Of a stretch of DNA of 55,094 bases, positions 44,501-51,574 are shown piece after piece (positions within the stretch are counted from its first letter, which is position 1; every line of letters begins with the position of its first letter). The notes below the pieces were generated by a model, which was not told the DNA's origin, did not search any database, and worked only from the letters and a program-made list of their open reading frames with translations. The DNA lies in NCBI GenBank assembly GCA_002307725.1, contig DBUB01000013.1, positions 1 through 55,094 on the forward strand, written 5' to 3'. Origin of the DNA: Alphaproteobacteria bacterium UBA1301. GTDB taxonomy: Bacteria; Pseudomonadota; Alphaproteobacteria; Micropepsales; Micropepsaceae. Position numbers and translations under genes: made by a program.

Positions 44501-45744
44501 GCAGTTTCCGCCGCCTCAAGCGAAATGCGGCGCTGGCGTTCCAGGCTCGCCGATCGGGCGTTGCGTTCGGCGAGATCGGCCTGCAGTTTTTCGAGCAGAC
44601 GTTCGGCTTCATAGAGCGCCGCATTCAACTCGCCATTTTTCTGATCGGCGTCGGTAAGTTCGTCGACACTGCGTTCCTGCGCTGCTTCCAGTTCGGTGGA
44701 TTCCGAGGTGAGGGCGGCAAGAGCGGTTTCGGCGTCGCTCTGCAAGGCGTGTTCGCGCTCGAGATCGGCGCCGGTCTGGGCGATGCGCTGGCGCAGCGAT
44801 TGGGCGAGTTCCTGAGCGCGTGCTTCGTCGGCTTCGAGTTGCGTGCGTGCCTGGAGCAGACGTGTCAGCGCAGCGGCGCGTTCGGCTTCGACGTCGCGCA
44901 GCGGCGGCAAAGCTTCGGCGGTATTAGCCTGGGCGGTAGACGCGGTGGCGGCGATTTCGGTCGCCTGTTCGACCATCGCGATGGCGGCGGCGAGCGTTTC
45001 CTGCGCCGCATTGGCCTTCAACTGCGCCGCGGTCCAGCGCAGATAATGCGCGAGGGACTCGGCACGGCGGATGTGGCCGGACAGATTGCGATAGCGCGAC
45101 GCCTGACGGGCCTGACGCTTCAAACTGGCCAGTTGGGTTTCGATCTCTTTGATCACGTCATCAAGACGCGCCATGTTGGTCTCTGCCGCTTTCAGCCGCA
45201 GTTCGGCTTCGTGACGGCGCTGATGCAGGCCGGAAATGCCGGCGGCTTCTTCCAAAATCGCGCGGCGGGCGAGCGGCTTCTGGCTGACCAATTGGCCGAT
45301 CATGCCCTGACGGACGAAGGCGGTAGAGGCGGCGCCCGACGAGGCGTCGGCAAAGAAGATCTGGACGTCACGCTGGCGCGCATCGCGGCCGTTGATGCGG
45401 TAGACCGAACCGGCCTCGCGCTCGATACGGCGCGACACTTCGATGGTCTCAAAATCCTGGTACGGAGGATTTGCGGTGCGGTCGGAATTGTCGACGGCGA
45501 GCGTCACTTCCGCCACGTTGCGCGGCGGGCGGCCGACGGACCCGGCGAAGATCACGTCGTCCATTTCGGAGCCGCGCACGGACGTCGGACGGTTCTCGCC
45601 CATCACCCAGCGTAGCGCATCGAACAGATTGGATTTGCCGCAGCCGTTTGGACCGACAATGGCCGTGAGTCCGGGCTCGATGTAGAGCTCTGTCGGCTCG
45701 ACAAACGATTTGAAACCGGAAATCCTTAAGCGTGTGAACTTCAC
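41563..45744 (-). CDS. smc: chromosome segregation ATPase SMC, with extended arms
   Basis: The 1393-residue SMC has Walker A GPNGCGKSN (31-39), a hinge (about 620-745, MDAVNVQPGYEGALAAALG to LVSPRGDLWRWDG), the ABC signature LSGGEQ at about 1293 and Walker B VCVLDEVDAP at about 1317. It loads with ScpA/ScpB (encoded at 12.7-14.4 kb) to organise the chromosome. It is about 240 residues longer than usual SMCs; the excess is accounted for by two repeat arrays of twelve 11-residue units on either side of the hinge (residues 485-616 and 778-909). The arms otherwise look normal. It is the last gene of the reverse cluster that starts near mutY. Confidence 0.95.
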   Translation of the reverse strand: MKFTRLRISGFKSFVEPTELYIEPGLTAIVGPNGCGKSNLFDALRWVMGENRPTSVRGSEMDDVIFAGSVGRPPRNVAEVTLAVDNSDRTANPPYQDFETIEVSRRIEREAGSVYRINGRDARQRDVQIFFADASSGAASTAFVRQGMIGQLVSQKPLARRAILEEAAGISGLHQRRHEAELRLKAAETNMARLDDVIKEIETQLASLKRQARQASRYRNLSGHIRRAESLAHYLRWTAAQLKANAAQETLAAAIAMVEQATEIAATASTAQANTAEALPPLRDVEAERAAALTRLLQARTQLEADEARAQELAQSLRQRIAQTGADLEREHALQSDAETALAALTSESTELEAAQERSVDELTDADQKNGELNAALYEAERLLEKLQADLAERNARSASLERQRRISLEAAETASVELQTAENRHREALTSAAADPDVGAAEEKVAAYRRLAETATALAEAARAEFAVLDEAERTARSLLENTEKEARAAFDASEREARTAAETAEREARAALEAIDRDGRAAIETAERDGRAALETAEREGRLAIATAEREGRAAVEAVDRDGRAQIEEAERVGRAQIADAERDGRAALDAVERERRTALDNAERELQQLSTEAGVLKRVLSTSGESQWPPLMDAVNVQPGYEGALAAALGDELQDPLDDASPRHWHDLADYDKAAPLPVGARPLSYHVTGPHAMSRRLTMTGVVFPDQGEALQAELKPGQRLVSPRGDLWRWDGFRASADAPSSAAVRLEQRNRLTELEGLIATAKEIRDAAAEAYQTAKANAEAAYHAAKSAAEEALQSTKIAAEEAYQAAKAEAERAYQASKVAAEEGYQAAKSAAEDFYLTSTTAAEETFRAAKITADQTYQTAKAAADKAYQAAKQAASEAYEAARAGAERAYEAAKAEAEVARQALRTLEQDERSCAAAVMTAQDAANKAARQAAERAQQLAALEAEIKRIAESRDAALEAERLAGQSLEDLGDGQALIQSVANARETTAEARTNATNARAFLEGLKRDGEARERRLAVITEERARWDTRNAAAAEHIAELDNRQTQLAEELVVAEAAPAAIAEKRGALLDAIGVAEIARKEAGDARAEAESLLAEADRAAKDADRALSAAREERARAEAVLEGDSGRLNELIQRVRDELDCAPEELAERAELKDDEELPPIDLAERKVEKLKQEREALGGVNLRAEEEAAELETRLATLTGDRDDLVGAIERLRRGIQSLNREGRERLLEAYEKVNTNFQMLFSKLFEGGEAKLTFTESEDPLEAGLEIFARPPGKRLQSLGLLSGGEQALTAMSLIFAVFLVNPAPVCVLDEVDAPLDDANVERFCNMLEEMTKLADTRFLVITHHALTMSRMHRLFGVTMAERGVSQLVSVSLAEAERVAAE
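43018..43413 (-). repeat. twelve 33-bp tandem repeats in smc (C-terminal arm)
   Basis: The region encodes residues 778-909 as 12 units of 11 residues with the consensus AYQAAKxAAEE (A-Y/F at the first two positions, A/S-K at 5-6 and A-E at 8-10). It directly follows the hinge-proximal helix. The repeats vary in base sequence but keep length exactly, so they are under protein-level constraint. Confidence 0.9.
43897..44292 (-). repeat. twelve 33-bp tandem repeats in smc (N-terminal arm)
   Basis: The region encodes residues 485-616 as 12 units of 11 residues with the consensus ERDGRAALETA (E/D-R at positions 1-2, G/A-R at 4-5, A-E-T-A-like at 8-11; the last unit is degenerate). It is the same total length as the array on the other side of the hinge but has a different, more charged consensus. 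Confidence 0.9.
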
Positions 45745-45784
45745 CAGGATACCCTAACAGTTAATGGCGGCGCTTACGGCCGTT

Positions 45785-46801
45785 CTATTTCTTGGTGGCC
45801 AGGAGGGAATCGAATTTGGCCTTTAAACCGGGCCAAGTTGCCTCCGTGCCTTCGACGATCGTGCCGTTGATGATGAGTGTCGGCGTCGAATGGATGTTGT
45901 ACCGAGCCACGGCGTCTTGCCCGACTTGGTTGATGCGGTTCAATTCCTCCGGATCGGTCATGCACCGGTCGGCATCTTCCGGCGTCACGCCCATGATGCG
46001 AGCCATCTGTTTGATCGCGCCGCCGACGTCATCGATCTGATAGCCGTCCGGATCCCATTTGGCTTGATTCCGGAACATCAGGTCAAGGAACTGAAAATAC
46101 TTATCCGCAGGCAAACACTTGCGCGCGATCGCTTCCACCGCACCGTCGGTGGGCCCAAGTGGAAAAGTGCGGAAAATGTAGAAGACCTTGCCAGTATCAA
46201 TATATTCCTTTTTGACCTTGGGCATGATCGTCTGGGCGACGGTGGCGCAGTGCGGGCAGGTCGGTGCGGCGTATTCGAGCAGTATGACCGACGCCTTGGG
46301 ATTGCCCATGGTGCGATCGTCGGGCCGCACCACGATTTGCGTGCTGCTTGCGGTCTGGGCCTGATTGCTCGACTTGTGGAGGAGAAAGTAGCCGGCGATC
46401 ACAACCAGCGCGACGGCGGCGAGGCCGACGATCATCTGATTTTTCGACAGCAGCGGCTTGGGTTCCGCAGGGATGTCGGTGGCGGCAGGAGCGGCGGCGG
46501 GCTTTTTGGCCTTCGGCGGCGCGGCGGCGGGCCTTTCGGGCTGCGGTGCACCGGCGCGCAGCAGCGCCCGGAGCGCATCGATTTCGGCGCGTTCGGCTTT
46601 GGCAAGCTCGCTCTGTCCGGCCGCTGCAAACGATCCAGCCTTGGCTTCGCGCTCGCCGATCTGGGCGGCAATGGCGCTCTGAATCTCGGCGTCGGTGCCT
46701 CTGCCAGAGGCCGCTTTCACTGTCTCGAGCGTGGCGAGGCGCTTGGCATTTTCGGGTGGGGTCGCCAGAAGCGCGTCATCAAGCCGGTTCTTGAGGCCCA
46801 T
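45785..46801 (-). CDS. YqeY-like domain fused to membrane-anchored DsbA-like thioredoxin, paralogue 1
   Basis: The 338-residue protein has a cytoplasmic N-terminal domain (1-82) that resembles GatB/YqeY helical domains (LKNRLDDALLATPPEN and SELAKAERAEIDAL). A Pro/Ala-rich linker, a membrane helix (about 122-141) and a periplasmic DsbA-like domain follow, with CPHC at 182-185 and two further cysteines conserved in its paralogues (before LPADKYF, and in DRCMTDP). A cis-Pro loop follows (STPTLIING). It probably oxidises or isomerises disulfides of exported proteins; what the YqeY part does is unknown. The ATG at 46801 has TTGGAG upstream. It is 40 bases upstream of smc. Confidence 0.8.
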   Translation of the reverse strand: MGLKNRLDDALLATPPENAKRLATLETVKAASGRGTDAEIQSAIAAQIGEREAKAGSFAAAGQSELAKAERAEIDALRALLRAGAPQPERPAAAPPKAKKPAAAPAATDIPAEPKPLLSKNQMIVGLAAVALVVIAGYFLLHKSSNQAQTASSTQIVVRPDDRTMGNPKASVILLEYAAPTCPHCATVAQTIMPKVKKEYIDTGKVFYIFRTFPLGPTDGAVEAIARKCLPADKYFQFLDLMFRNQAKWDPDGYQIDDVGGAIKQMARIMGVTPEDADRCMTDPEELNRINQVGQDAVARYNIHSTPTLIINGTIVEGTEATWPGLKAKFDSLLATKK

Positions 46802-46912
46802 GAGAATCTCCAACGGAGGTGATTCGAAATGTGAGGCGGGAATATAGCCCGTCTTGCGCACGGCAAGGCAAGCCGAGTCGGCCGTGAGGCGAATCTGCCT
46901 GTGGACGGAGTC

Positions 46913-47899
46913 TTACTGGCCGCTCTGCAGGGAATTGATTCTTAGGCGGAGCACATCGAGCCGCGTCTGGTTGGTCGCCGGAAAATTCACCACCTGGCCG
47001 TTCATCACAAAGGTCGGTGTGCCTTCGATCTGATAGCGGATCTGGGCGTCCTGCCCGACTTGGTTAACGCGTTCCAAGGTGGGTTGGGCGGTCATGCAGG
47101 CCTTGGCCTTCTCTTCCGACAGGCCTTCGCGTGCCGCCAGATTGATGATCGCGCCGGGAACATCGGCGATCTGATGACCATCAGGGTCCCATTGCGCCTG
47201 CTCGCGGAACATCATCTCCATGTACGGGAAGTAGCGCGCCTTCGGCAGGCAGCGGGCGATGGCTTCCACCGCACCGTCGGGGCTGCCGAGCGGATAGACA
47301 CGGAAGATGAAGAAGACGCGGCCGGTATCGATGAATTCGCGTTTGAAGGCGGGGAATTCCTCAAGCGCGAAGTGGGCGCACATCGGGCACATCGGCGCGG
47401 CGTATTCGAGCAGTTTGACCGGCGCGTTGGGGTTGCCCATGGTGTGATCGTCCTTAAACACGGTGATCTCTTGGCCTGCCTGCTGCTGGCTGAGATTGAC
47501 CTCGTCGGACGGCTTCACGGCGACATAAACCGCGGCTGCCACAACCACGAGAGCGACGCCACCAAGGATCATCTGCAATTTGGTGAGCGCGAAGCCGCCG
47601 GTTTTACCACCGCGTGCAGCCGGTTTGCCCGGCGCGGCCGGGCCGGCGGTATAACGGGGATCGGCCAAGAGGCGCAGGGCGTCCGCTTCGTCGCGTTCGG
47701 CCTTGGCCGGGGCGGCTTGGCCGGTCTTCTCGAACGCCACCGCCTTTTGTTCGCGTGCCTCGATCAGCCGGTTCAGCGCCGCGCCGATCTCTTCATCGGT
47801 GTCGCCGGCGTTGAGCGCGGCGTTGAGGATGTCGCGCCGATGGGTGTTTTCCAGCGGTGTCGCGGACAGGGCTTCGTTCAAGCGATCCTTAAGTGTCAT
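46913..47899 (-). CDS. YqeY-like domain fused to membrane-anchored DsbA-like thioredoxin, paralogue 2
   Basis: The 328-residue protein has the same layout as its downstream neighbour: YqeY-like helical domain (1-80, starting TLKDRLNEALSATP, with KTGQAAPAKAERDEADAL), linker, membrane helix (about 109-128) and DsbA-like domain. The active site is CPMC (171-174) instead of CPHC, which usually makes such proteins less oxidising. Extra cysteines are shared with the paralogues (ARCLPKARY, KACMTAQ). The cis-Pro loop is GTPTFVMNG. The two genes probably arose by tandem duplication and are separated by about 110 bp. The start at 47899 is taken at the YqeY-like MTLKDRL. Confidence 0.8.
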   Translation of the reverse strand: MTLKDRLNEALSATPLENTHRRDILNAALNAGDTDEEIGAALNRLIEAREQKAVAFEKTGQAAPAKAERDEADALRLLADPRYTAGPAAPGKPAARGGKTGGFALTKLQMILGGVALVVVAAAVYVAVKPSDEVNLSQQQAGQEITVFKDDHTMGNPNAPVKLLEYAAPMCPMCAHFALEEFPAFKREFIDTGRVFFIFRVYPLGSPDGAVEAIARCLPKARYFPYMEMMFREQAQWDPDGHQIADVPGAIINLAAREGLSEEKAKACMTAQPTLERVNQVGQDAQIRYQIEGTPTFVMNGQVVNFPATNQTRLDVLRLRINSLQSGQ

Positions 47900-47990
47900 T
47901 GCCGTCAGATCCCAGCGGTTTGATGAGCGCGACCGGAAAAGTGTGCGGCGGTTTTCCGACAAGTCGCGCGGCAAAACAATACGTCACTTA

Positions 47991-48479
47991 TTAGCTCCGA
48001 CTATGCCTTGCCCGGGCAAGGCGCCACAACGCCTCACGAAGCCCTTCGGGGCCCTGGTAGGAAAGAGCCGGGTCGGAGGGTGCAATCTCTTGTGCGGGTT
48101 TTGGGTTCGGCGGCAAGGGTTCGCGCTGCGTCAAGGCCGCCTGTACGAATTTTAATCGGGCTATGGCGGGGCGGCCGAGATAGGTGTTGATGCGCTCGGC
48201 CAGCGCCCGGGTCTCATGCTGCAGGAAGACAGCGGCGCCCGGTTCGGCCATCAGCGTCAACACACCGCCTTGGGGCCCCTCCGACAGGCGCATGGGGCGG
48301 GCGAGACGCGCAACCTCAGGCCCGGCGATCTTGTCCCAGTGGAGCACCAGCGTCGGATCGGAAAAACCCGCCCGTGCGAAGGCCGCGCCACCCAACCCAG
48401 CCGCAACGCCGCTGACCGGAGCGACCCAGTTGCGCCGCGGAGACGGGTCGCCCGCCGATGGTTTTTTGGCCTTGGCCAT
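47991..48479 (-). CDS. DUF721 protein (DciA-like)
   Basis: The 162-residue protein has the DUF721/DciA core: LVLHWDKIAGPEVARLARPMRL, then GVLTLMAEPGAAVFLQHE and ALAERINTYLGRPAIARLKF. DciA loads replicative helicase in bacteria that lack DnaC; alphaproteobacterial DUF721 proteins next to dsbA-like genes are commonly called by that name, but function here is inferred. The C-terminal tail is Pro-rich and basic. It lies between the third DsbA-like gene and the second YqeY-DsbA fusion on one strand. Confidence 0.82.
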   Translation of the reverse strand: MAKAKKPSAGDPSPRRNWVAPVSGVAAGLGGAAFARAGFSDPTLVLHWDKIAGPEVARLARPMRLSEGPQGGVLTLMAEPGAAVFLQHETRALAERINTYLGRPAIARLKFVQAALTQREPLPPNPKPAQEIAPSDPALSYQGPEGLREALWRLARARHSRS

Positions 48480-48488
48480 GGAACGACT

Positions 48489-49229
48489 CTAGTTCTTTTT
48501 CACTGTCCCGGCTTTCACCTTTTTGGGGTGCTTCTTGCCAGGCTGGTGATGCACCGACTTGTGCGTACGGTGCTGGTGGACGGCCACTTTGTGGGGCGGT
48601 TGCGGCGCGGCGGCATTGGCGAGCAGCCCGTCGAGCCGAGTCTTCAGCGCCGGATATGAGGCATCGTCTTCGCCGGTGAGGGCTTTGCCGTCGATGATGA
48701 TGCTCGGCACCGCTTCGATGTGGTAACGGTCCATCGCGTCTTTTGCGATGCGGTTGATGCGGGAAAATTCCTTTTCGTCTTTCATGCAGCGCTTGGCGTC
48801 GTCGGGCTTCAGACCGCCCAAGGCGGCGAGTTGGAGCAGTGCGGCGTCAAGGTTGGGGATGTCGTAGCCGTTGGGGTTCCACATTGCTTGCTTGCGGAAG
48901 GCGAGATCGAGGAACTCGTAATAGCGCCCGGGTGTCTGGCAGTTGGCGAGCCCTGCCACGCCGCCATCAGCCGGCGCCAAGGGAAAGATGCGGATGACGT
49001 ACAGCACCTTGCCGGTGTCGATGTAATTCTTCTTGATCTCGGGGAGGACCGTTGCCGCAAAGCGGGCGCAATGCGGGCAGGTCGGCGCCAGATATTCGAT
49101 CACCGTCACCGGCGCCTTGGGATTGCCGAGGGTGCGGTCGTCCGGGAACACGGTTTCGCGCGGGGCCGCGGTTGCGGCCGTCGCAACCAGGGCGGCAAGG
49201 GTAAGGATGGTCAGGGCGCCGAATTTCAA
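48489..49229 (-). CDS. periplasmic DsbA-like thiol oxidoreductase
   Basis: The 246-residue protein has a cleavable signal (1-22) and a DsbA-like domain with CPHC at 51-54, a helical insertion, two further cysteines (ANCQTPGRYY and KRCMKDE) and the cis-Pro loop VPSIIIDG. It is a paralogue of the two fusion proteins encoded downstream but lacks the YqeY-like part. It ends in a His/Lys-rich tail (VHQHRTHKSVHHQPGKK region). It starts 15 bases from the divergent mutY, so the two promoters must be embedded in the neighbouring genes. Confidence 0.85.
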   Translation of the reverse strand: MKFGALTILTLAALVATAATAAPRETVFPDDRTLGNPKAPVTVIEYLAPTCPHCARFAATVLPEIKKNYIDTGKVLYVIRIFPLAPADGGVAGLANCQTPGRYYEFLDLAFRKQAMWNPNGYDIPNLDAALLQLAALGGLKPDDAKRCMKDEKEFSRINRIAKDAMDRYHIEAVPSIIIDGKALTGEDDASYPALKTRLDGLLANAAAPQPPHKVAVHQHRTHKSVHHQPGKKHPKKVKAGTVKKN

Positions 49230-49244
49230 TATGCTCTCCGCAAG

Positions 49245-50348
49245 ATGACTCTTTTAACGAACCCTGCACGGGCTCTCCTTGGGTGGTACGATAAGCACCG
49301 CCGCGTGCTGCCGTGGCGGGCGCCGGCGGGCCGGCGGGCGCAGCCTTACCACGTCTGGCTGTCAGAAATCATGCTGCAACAGACGACGGTTCAGGCGGTG
49401 GCGGACTACTACCGCAAATTTCTGCTCCGCTGGCCGACGGTGGGAGCGCTGGCGGCGGCGCCGCTGGACGAGGTTTTGGCCGCTTGGGCGGGCCTCGGCT
49501 ATTACGCCCGGGCACGCAATCTGCACAAAGCGGCGGGGGTGGTGGCGCACGAGTTGGGCGGGACGTTTCCGGCAACTGCCGCGGAATTGCGCAAGCTGCC
49601 GGGCGTGGGGCCCTACACCGCGGGCGCGATTGCGGCGATCGCCTTCGACCAGCCCGAAGCGGCGATGGACGCCAATGCCGAACGCGTCGTGGCGCGGCTT
49701 TACGCCATGGACGAACCGTTTCCTGGCGGCAAGGCGAAGCTGTTGGCGTTGGGGCGCAAGCTGGTGCCCAAAAAACGTGCCGGAGATTTCGCGCAAGCGT
49801 TGATGGATTTGGGCTCGGCGATCTGCACGGTGAAACGCCCGGCTTGCGGCAACTGTCCGCTGGCTGCGGGCTGTGCGGCGCGGGCGACGGGCCTTGCGGA
49901 AACCCTGCCGGTAAAAGCGCCTAAGCGCGCGCGTCCATTGAAGCGTGGTGCGGCATTCGTGGCGGTGAATGCAGCAGGCGCGGTGCTGCTCACGAAGCGG
50001 CCGGAGAAAGGACTGCTCGCCAGCATGCTGGAACCGCCACTGGGACCGTGGACGACGAAATTTCCCTCGCGCGAAGATGCCCTGGCGCAGGCGCCGTTTG
50101 CGGCAGCATGGAAGAAGCTTCCCGGCCTCGTCCGCCACGGCTTCACCCATTTTGAATTGGAAGTGGAAGTGTGGACGGCAAGTCTGGATGGCCGGGTCAA
50201 GCCCGGCCATGACGGGAAGGGGAAATGGGTCGCTCGCGAAACCCTCGGCTCGGTTGCTTTGCCCACCGTCATGCGCAAGATCATAGAACACGCGTTGCCG
50301 GATGACGGGCCGTTGTTCCGGGCAAAAACAACAACGCCTCGCCGGTAA
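49245..50348 (+). CDS. mutY: A/G-specific adenine DNA glycosylase
   Basis: The 367-residue glycosylase removes adenine mispaired with 8-oxoguanine. It has the catalytic Glu41 (SEIMLQQTT), the helix-hairpin-helix (LPGVGPYTAG), the catalytic Asp142 in MDANAERV, and a [4Fe-4S] cluster motif C194-x6-C201-x2-C204-x5-C210. The C-terminal NUDIX-like domain follows. It contains an in-frame palindromic insertion at residues 313-324 (SLDGRVKPGHD). The start at 49245 fits the family; the frame is open further upstream but runs through the opposite-strand DsbA gene. Confidence 0.93.
   Translation: MTLLTNPARALLGWYDKHRRVLPWRAPAGRRAQPYHVWLSEIMLQQTTVQAVADYYRKFLLRWPTVGALAAAPLDEVLAAWAGLGYYARARNLHKAAGVVAHELGGTFPATAAELRKLPGVGPYTAGAIAAIAFDQPEAAMDANAERVVARLYAMDEPFPGGKAKLLALGRKLVPKKRAGDFAQALMDLGSAICTVKRPACGNCPLAAGCAARATGLAETLPVKAPKRARPLKRGAAFVAVNAAGAVLLTKRPEKGLLASMLEPPLGPWTTKFPSREDALAQAPFAAAWKKLPGLVRHGFTHFELEVEVWTASLDGRVKPGHDGKGKWVARETLGSVALPTVMRKIIEHALPDDGPLFRAKTTTPRR
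50184..50216. repeat. REP-like palindrome inserted in frame within mutY
   Basis: ATGGCCGGG-TCAAG-CCCGGCCAT (50188-50210) is a perfect 9-bp stem with a 5-base loop, identical in stem to the left hairpin of the element at 35687-35709 but in the other orientation. It keeps the reading frame and encodes LDGRVKPGHD in the C-terminal domain. Confidence 0.85.
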
Positions 50349-50358
50349 AGACGAGGCG
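50324..50358 (-). terminator. intrinsic terminator of ccrM, inside the mutY 3' end
   Basis: On the reverse strand CGCCTCG (halves at 50352-50358 and 50335-50341) pairs across a 10-base loop and is followed by TTGTTGTTTTTG (complement of 50323-50334). It lies about 20 bases after the ccrM stop and overlaps the last codons and stop of mutY, so the convergent genes share this region. Confidence 0.75.
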
Positions 50359-50378
50359 CTGCTGCTCTCACGCTAAAC

Positions 50379-51464
50379 TTACGAAATCGTCGCGCGCAAT
50401 TGCTGGCGCAAGACGTCGATCGGAATGAGTTTGCCGTTTTGCTCGTATTGCCAGAAGGTCCAGCCGTTGCAGGCGTCGAGGCCTTGGACATGGGCGCCGA
50501 TCTGATGGATCGAGCCGGTGGCGTCGGAGCAGACCAGCGTGCCGTCGGCGCGCACCTTGGCCTTGTGGCGCTTCTGATGGCCTTGCAGCACCGTTCCCGG
50601 CGGCAACAGACCGCGCTCGACCACCCAGCCGAACGGAATGCGCGGCTCGGAGCGTTTGGATTTGGTCACCTCGATGCAATCGGCCGGTGCCGGATCGATG
50701 GACGCGATGCGCTGGCGCGCGGCGGAGGCATAGGTCTTGTCGCGCTCAATGCCGATGAAGTGACGGCCGAGGCGGCGCGCCACGGCGCCGGTGGTACCCG
50801 AGCCGAAGAACGGATCGAGGATGATGTCGCCCGGCTTGGTGGACGCCACCACAACGCGATGCAGCAGGCTTTCCGGCTTCTGGGTCGAATGGACTTTTTC
50901 GCCGTCGGAATTCTTCAGCCGCTCGCCGCCCGAGCAGATCGGCAGGTTCCAATCGGACCGCATTTGCAGATCGTCATTGAGCGCCTTCATGGCTTCGTAG
51001 TTGAAGGTGTATTTCTGGTCGGGATTCTTGGTCGCCCAGATCAGCGTTTCATGGGCGTTGGTAAATCGGGTGCCCTTGAAATTCGGCATCGGATTGGCTT
51101 TGCGCCAGATCACGTCGTTGAGCACCCAGAAGCCGAGATCCTGCAGCGCCGTGCCGACGCGGAAGATGTTGTGATAGGAACCGATCACCCATAAGGCGCC
51201 GGTGTCCTTCAAGACATGCTTGACGGCGCCCAGCCAGCTCCGCGTGAACTTGTCGTATTCGGCGAAGCTGTCGAACTTGTCCCAATTGTCGTTGACGGCA
51301 TCGACCTTGGAATCGTCCGGTCGCCGCAGCTCGCTTTTGAGCTGAAGATTGTAGGGCGGATCGGCGAACACCAGGTCCGCGCAACCCGCCGGCAGCGCCC
51401 GCATCTGTTCGACACAATCGCCTTCGATTACCCGGTCAAGGGCCGTAGAAATATTGAGAGCCAT
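50379..51464 (-). CDS. ccrM: cell-cycle DNA adenine methyltransferase (GANTC)
   Basis: The 361-residue beta-class N6-adenine methyltransferase has the catalytic motif DPPYNL (35-40) before the target-recognition segment, and the S-adenosylmethionine motif DPFFGSGTTGAV (217-228), followed by the C-terminal RAMA-type domain (about 275-355, ending WTFWQYEQNGKLIPID). It methylates adenine in GANTC sites on newly made DNA late in the cell cycle in Caulobacter and relatives, which affects promoter activity. It lies downstream of rnhB on the same strand, separated by a region with seven GANTC sites. Confidence 0.96.
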   Translation of the reverse strand: MALNISTALDRVIEGDCVEQMRALPAGCADLVFADPPYNLQLKSELRRPDDSKVDAVNDNWDKFDSFAEYDKFTRSWLGAVKHVLKDTGALWVIGSYHNIFRVGTALQDLGFWVLNDVIWRKANPMPNFKGTRFTNAHETLIWATKNPDQKYTFNYEAMKALNDDLQMRSDWNLPICSGGERLKNSDGEKVHSTQKPESLLHRVVVASTKPGDIILDPFFGSGTTGAVARRLGRHFIGIERDKTYASAARQRIASIDPAPADCIEVTKSKRSEPRIPFGWVVERGLLPPGTVLQGHQKRHKAKVRADGTLVCSDATGSIHQIGAHVQGLDACNGWTFWQYEQNGKLIPIDVLRQQLRATIS

Positions 51465-51473
51465 AGTCCGCCC

Positions 51474-51565
51474 GAATCAGTATCACCGCAGGCACAGTGA
51501 TTCGGGTGATTCGCCGCGTCAAGAGTCTTGTGAATCAATGACTTAGTGAGACTCAGTGTTGAGTC
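51474..51565. promoter_or_regulatory. cluster of seven GANTC sites upstream of ccrM
   Basis: GANTC sites start at 51474, 51499, 51508, 51523, 51532, 51550 and 51561. All are within about 100 bases of the ccrM start codon at 51464. Random expectation is about one per 256 bp. The sites should change from hemi- to fully methylated when CcrM acts, so they may tie ccrM transcription to its own product, as two GANTC sites do in the Caulobacter ccrM leader. I could not identify a convincing CtrA box. Confidence 0.8.
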
Positions 51566-51574
51566 CTAAGGGGG

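Noticed and set aside
48720..49244. Upstream extension of the mutY frame by 175 codons
   Set aside because: It runs entirely through the opposite-strand DsbA-like gene, has no MutY similarity, and the MTLLTNPARALLGWY start is a normal family start.
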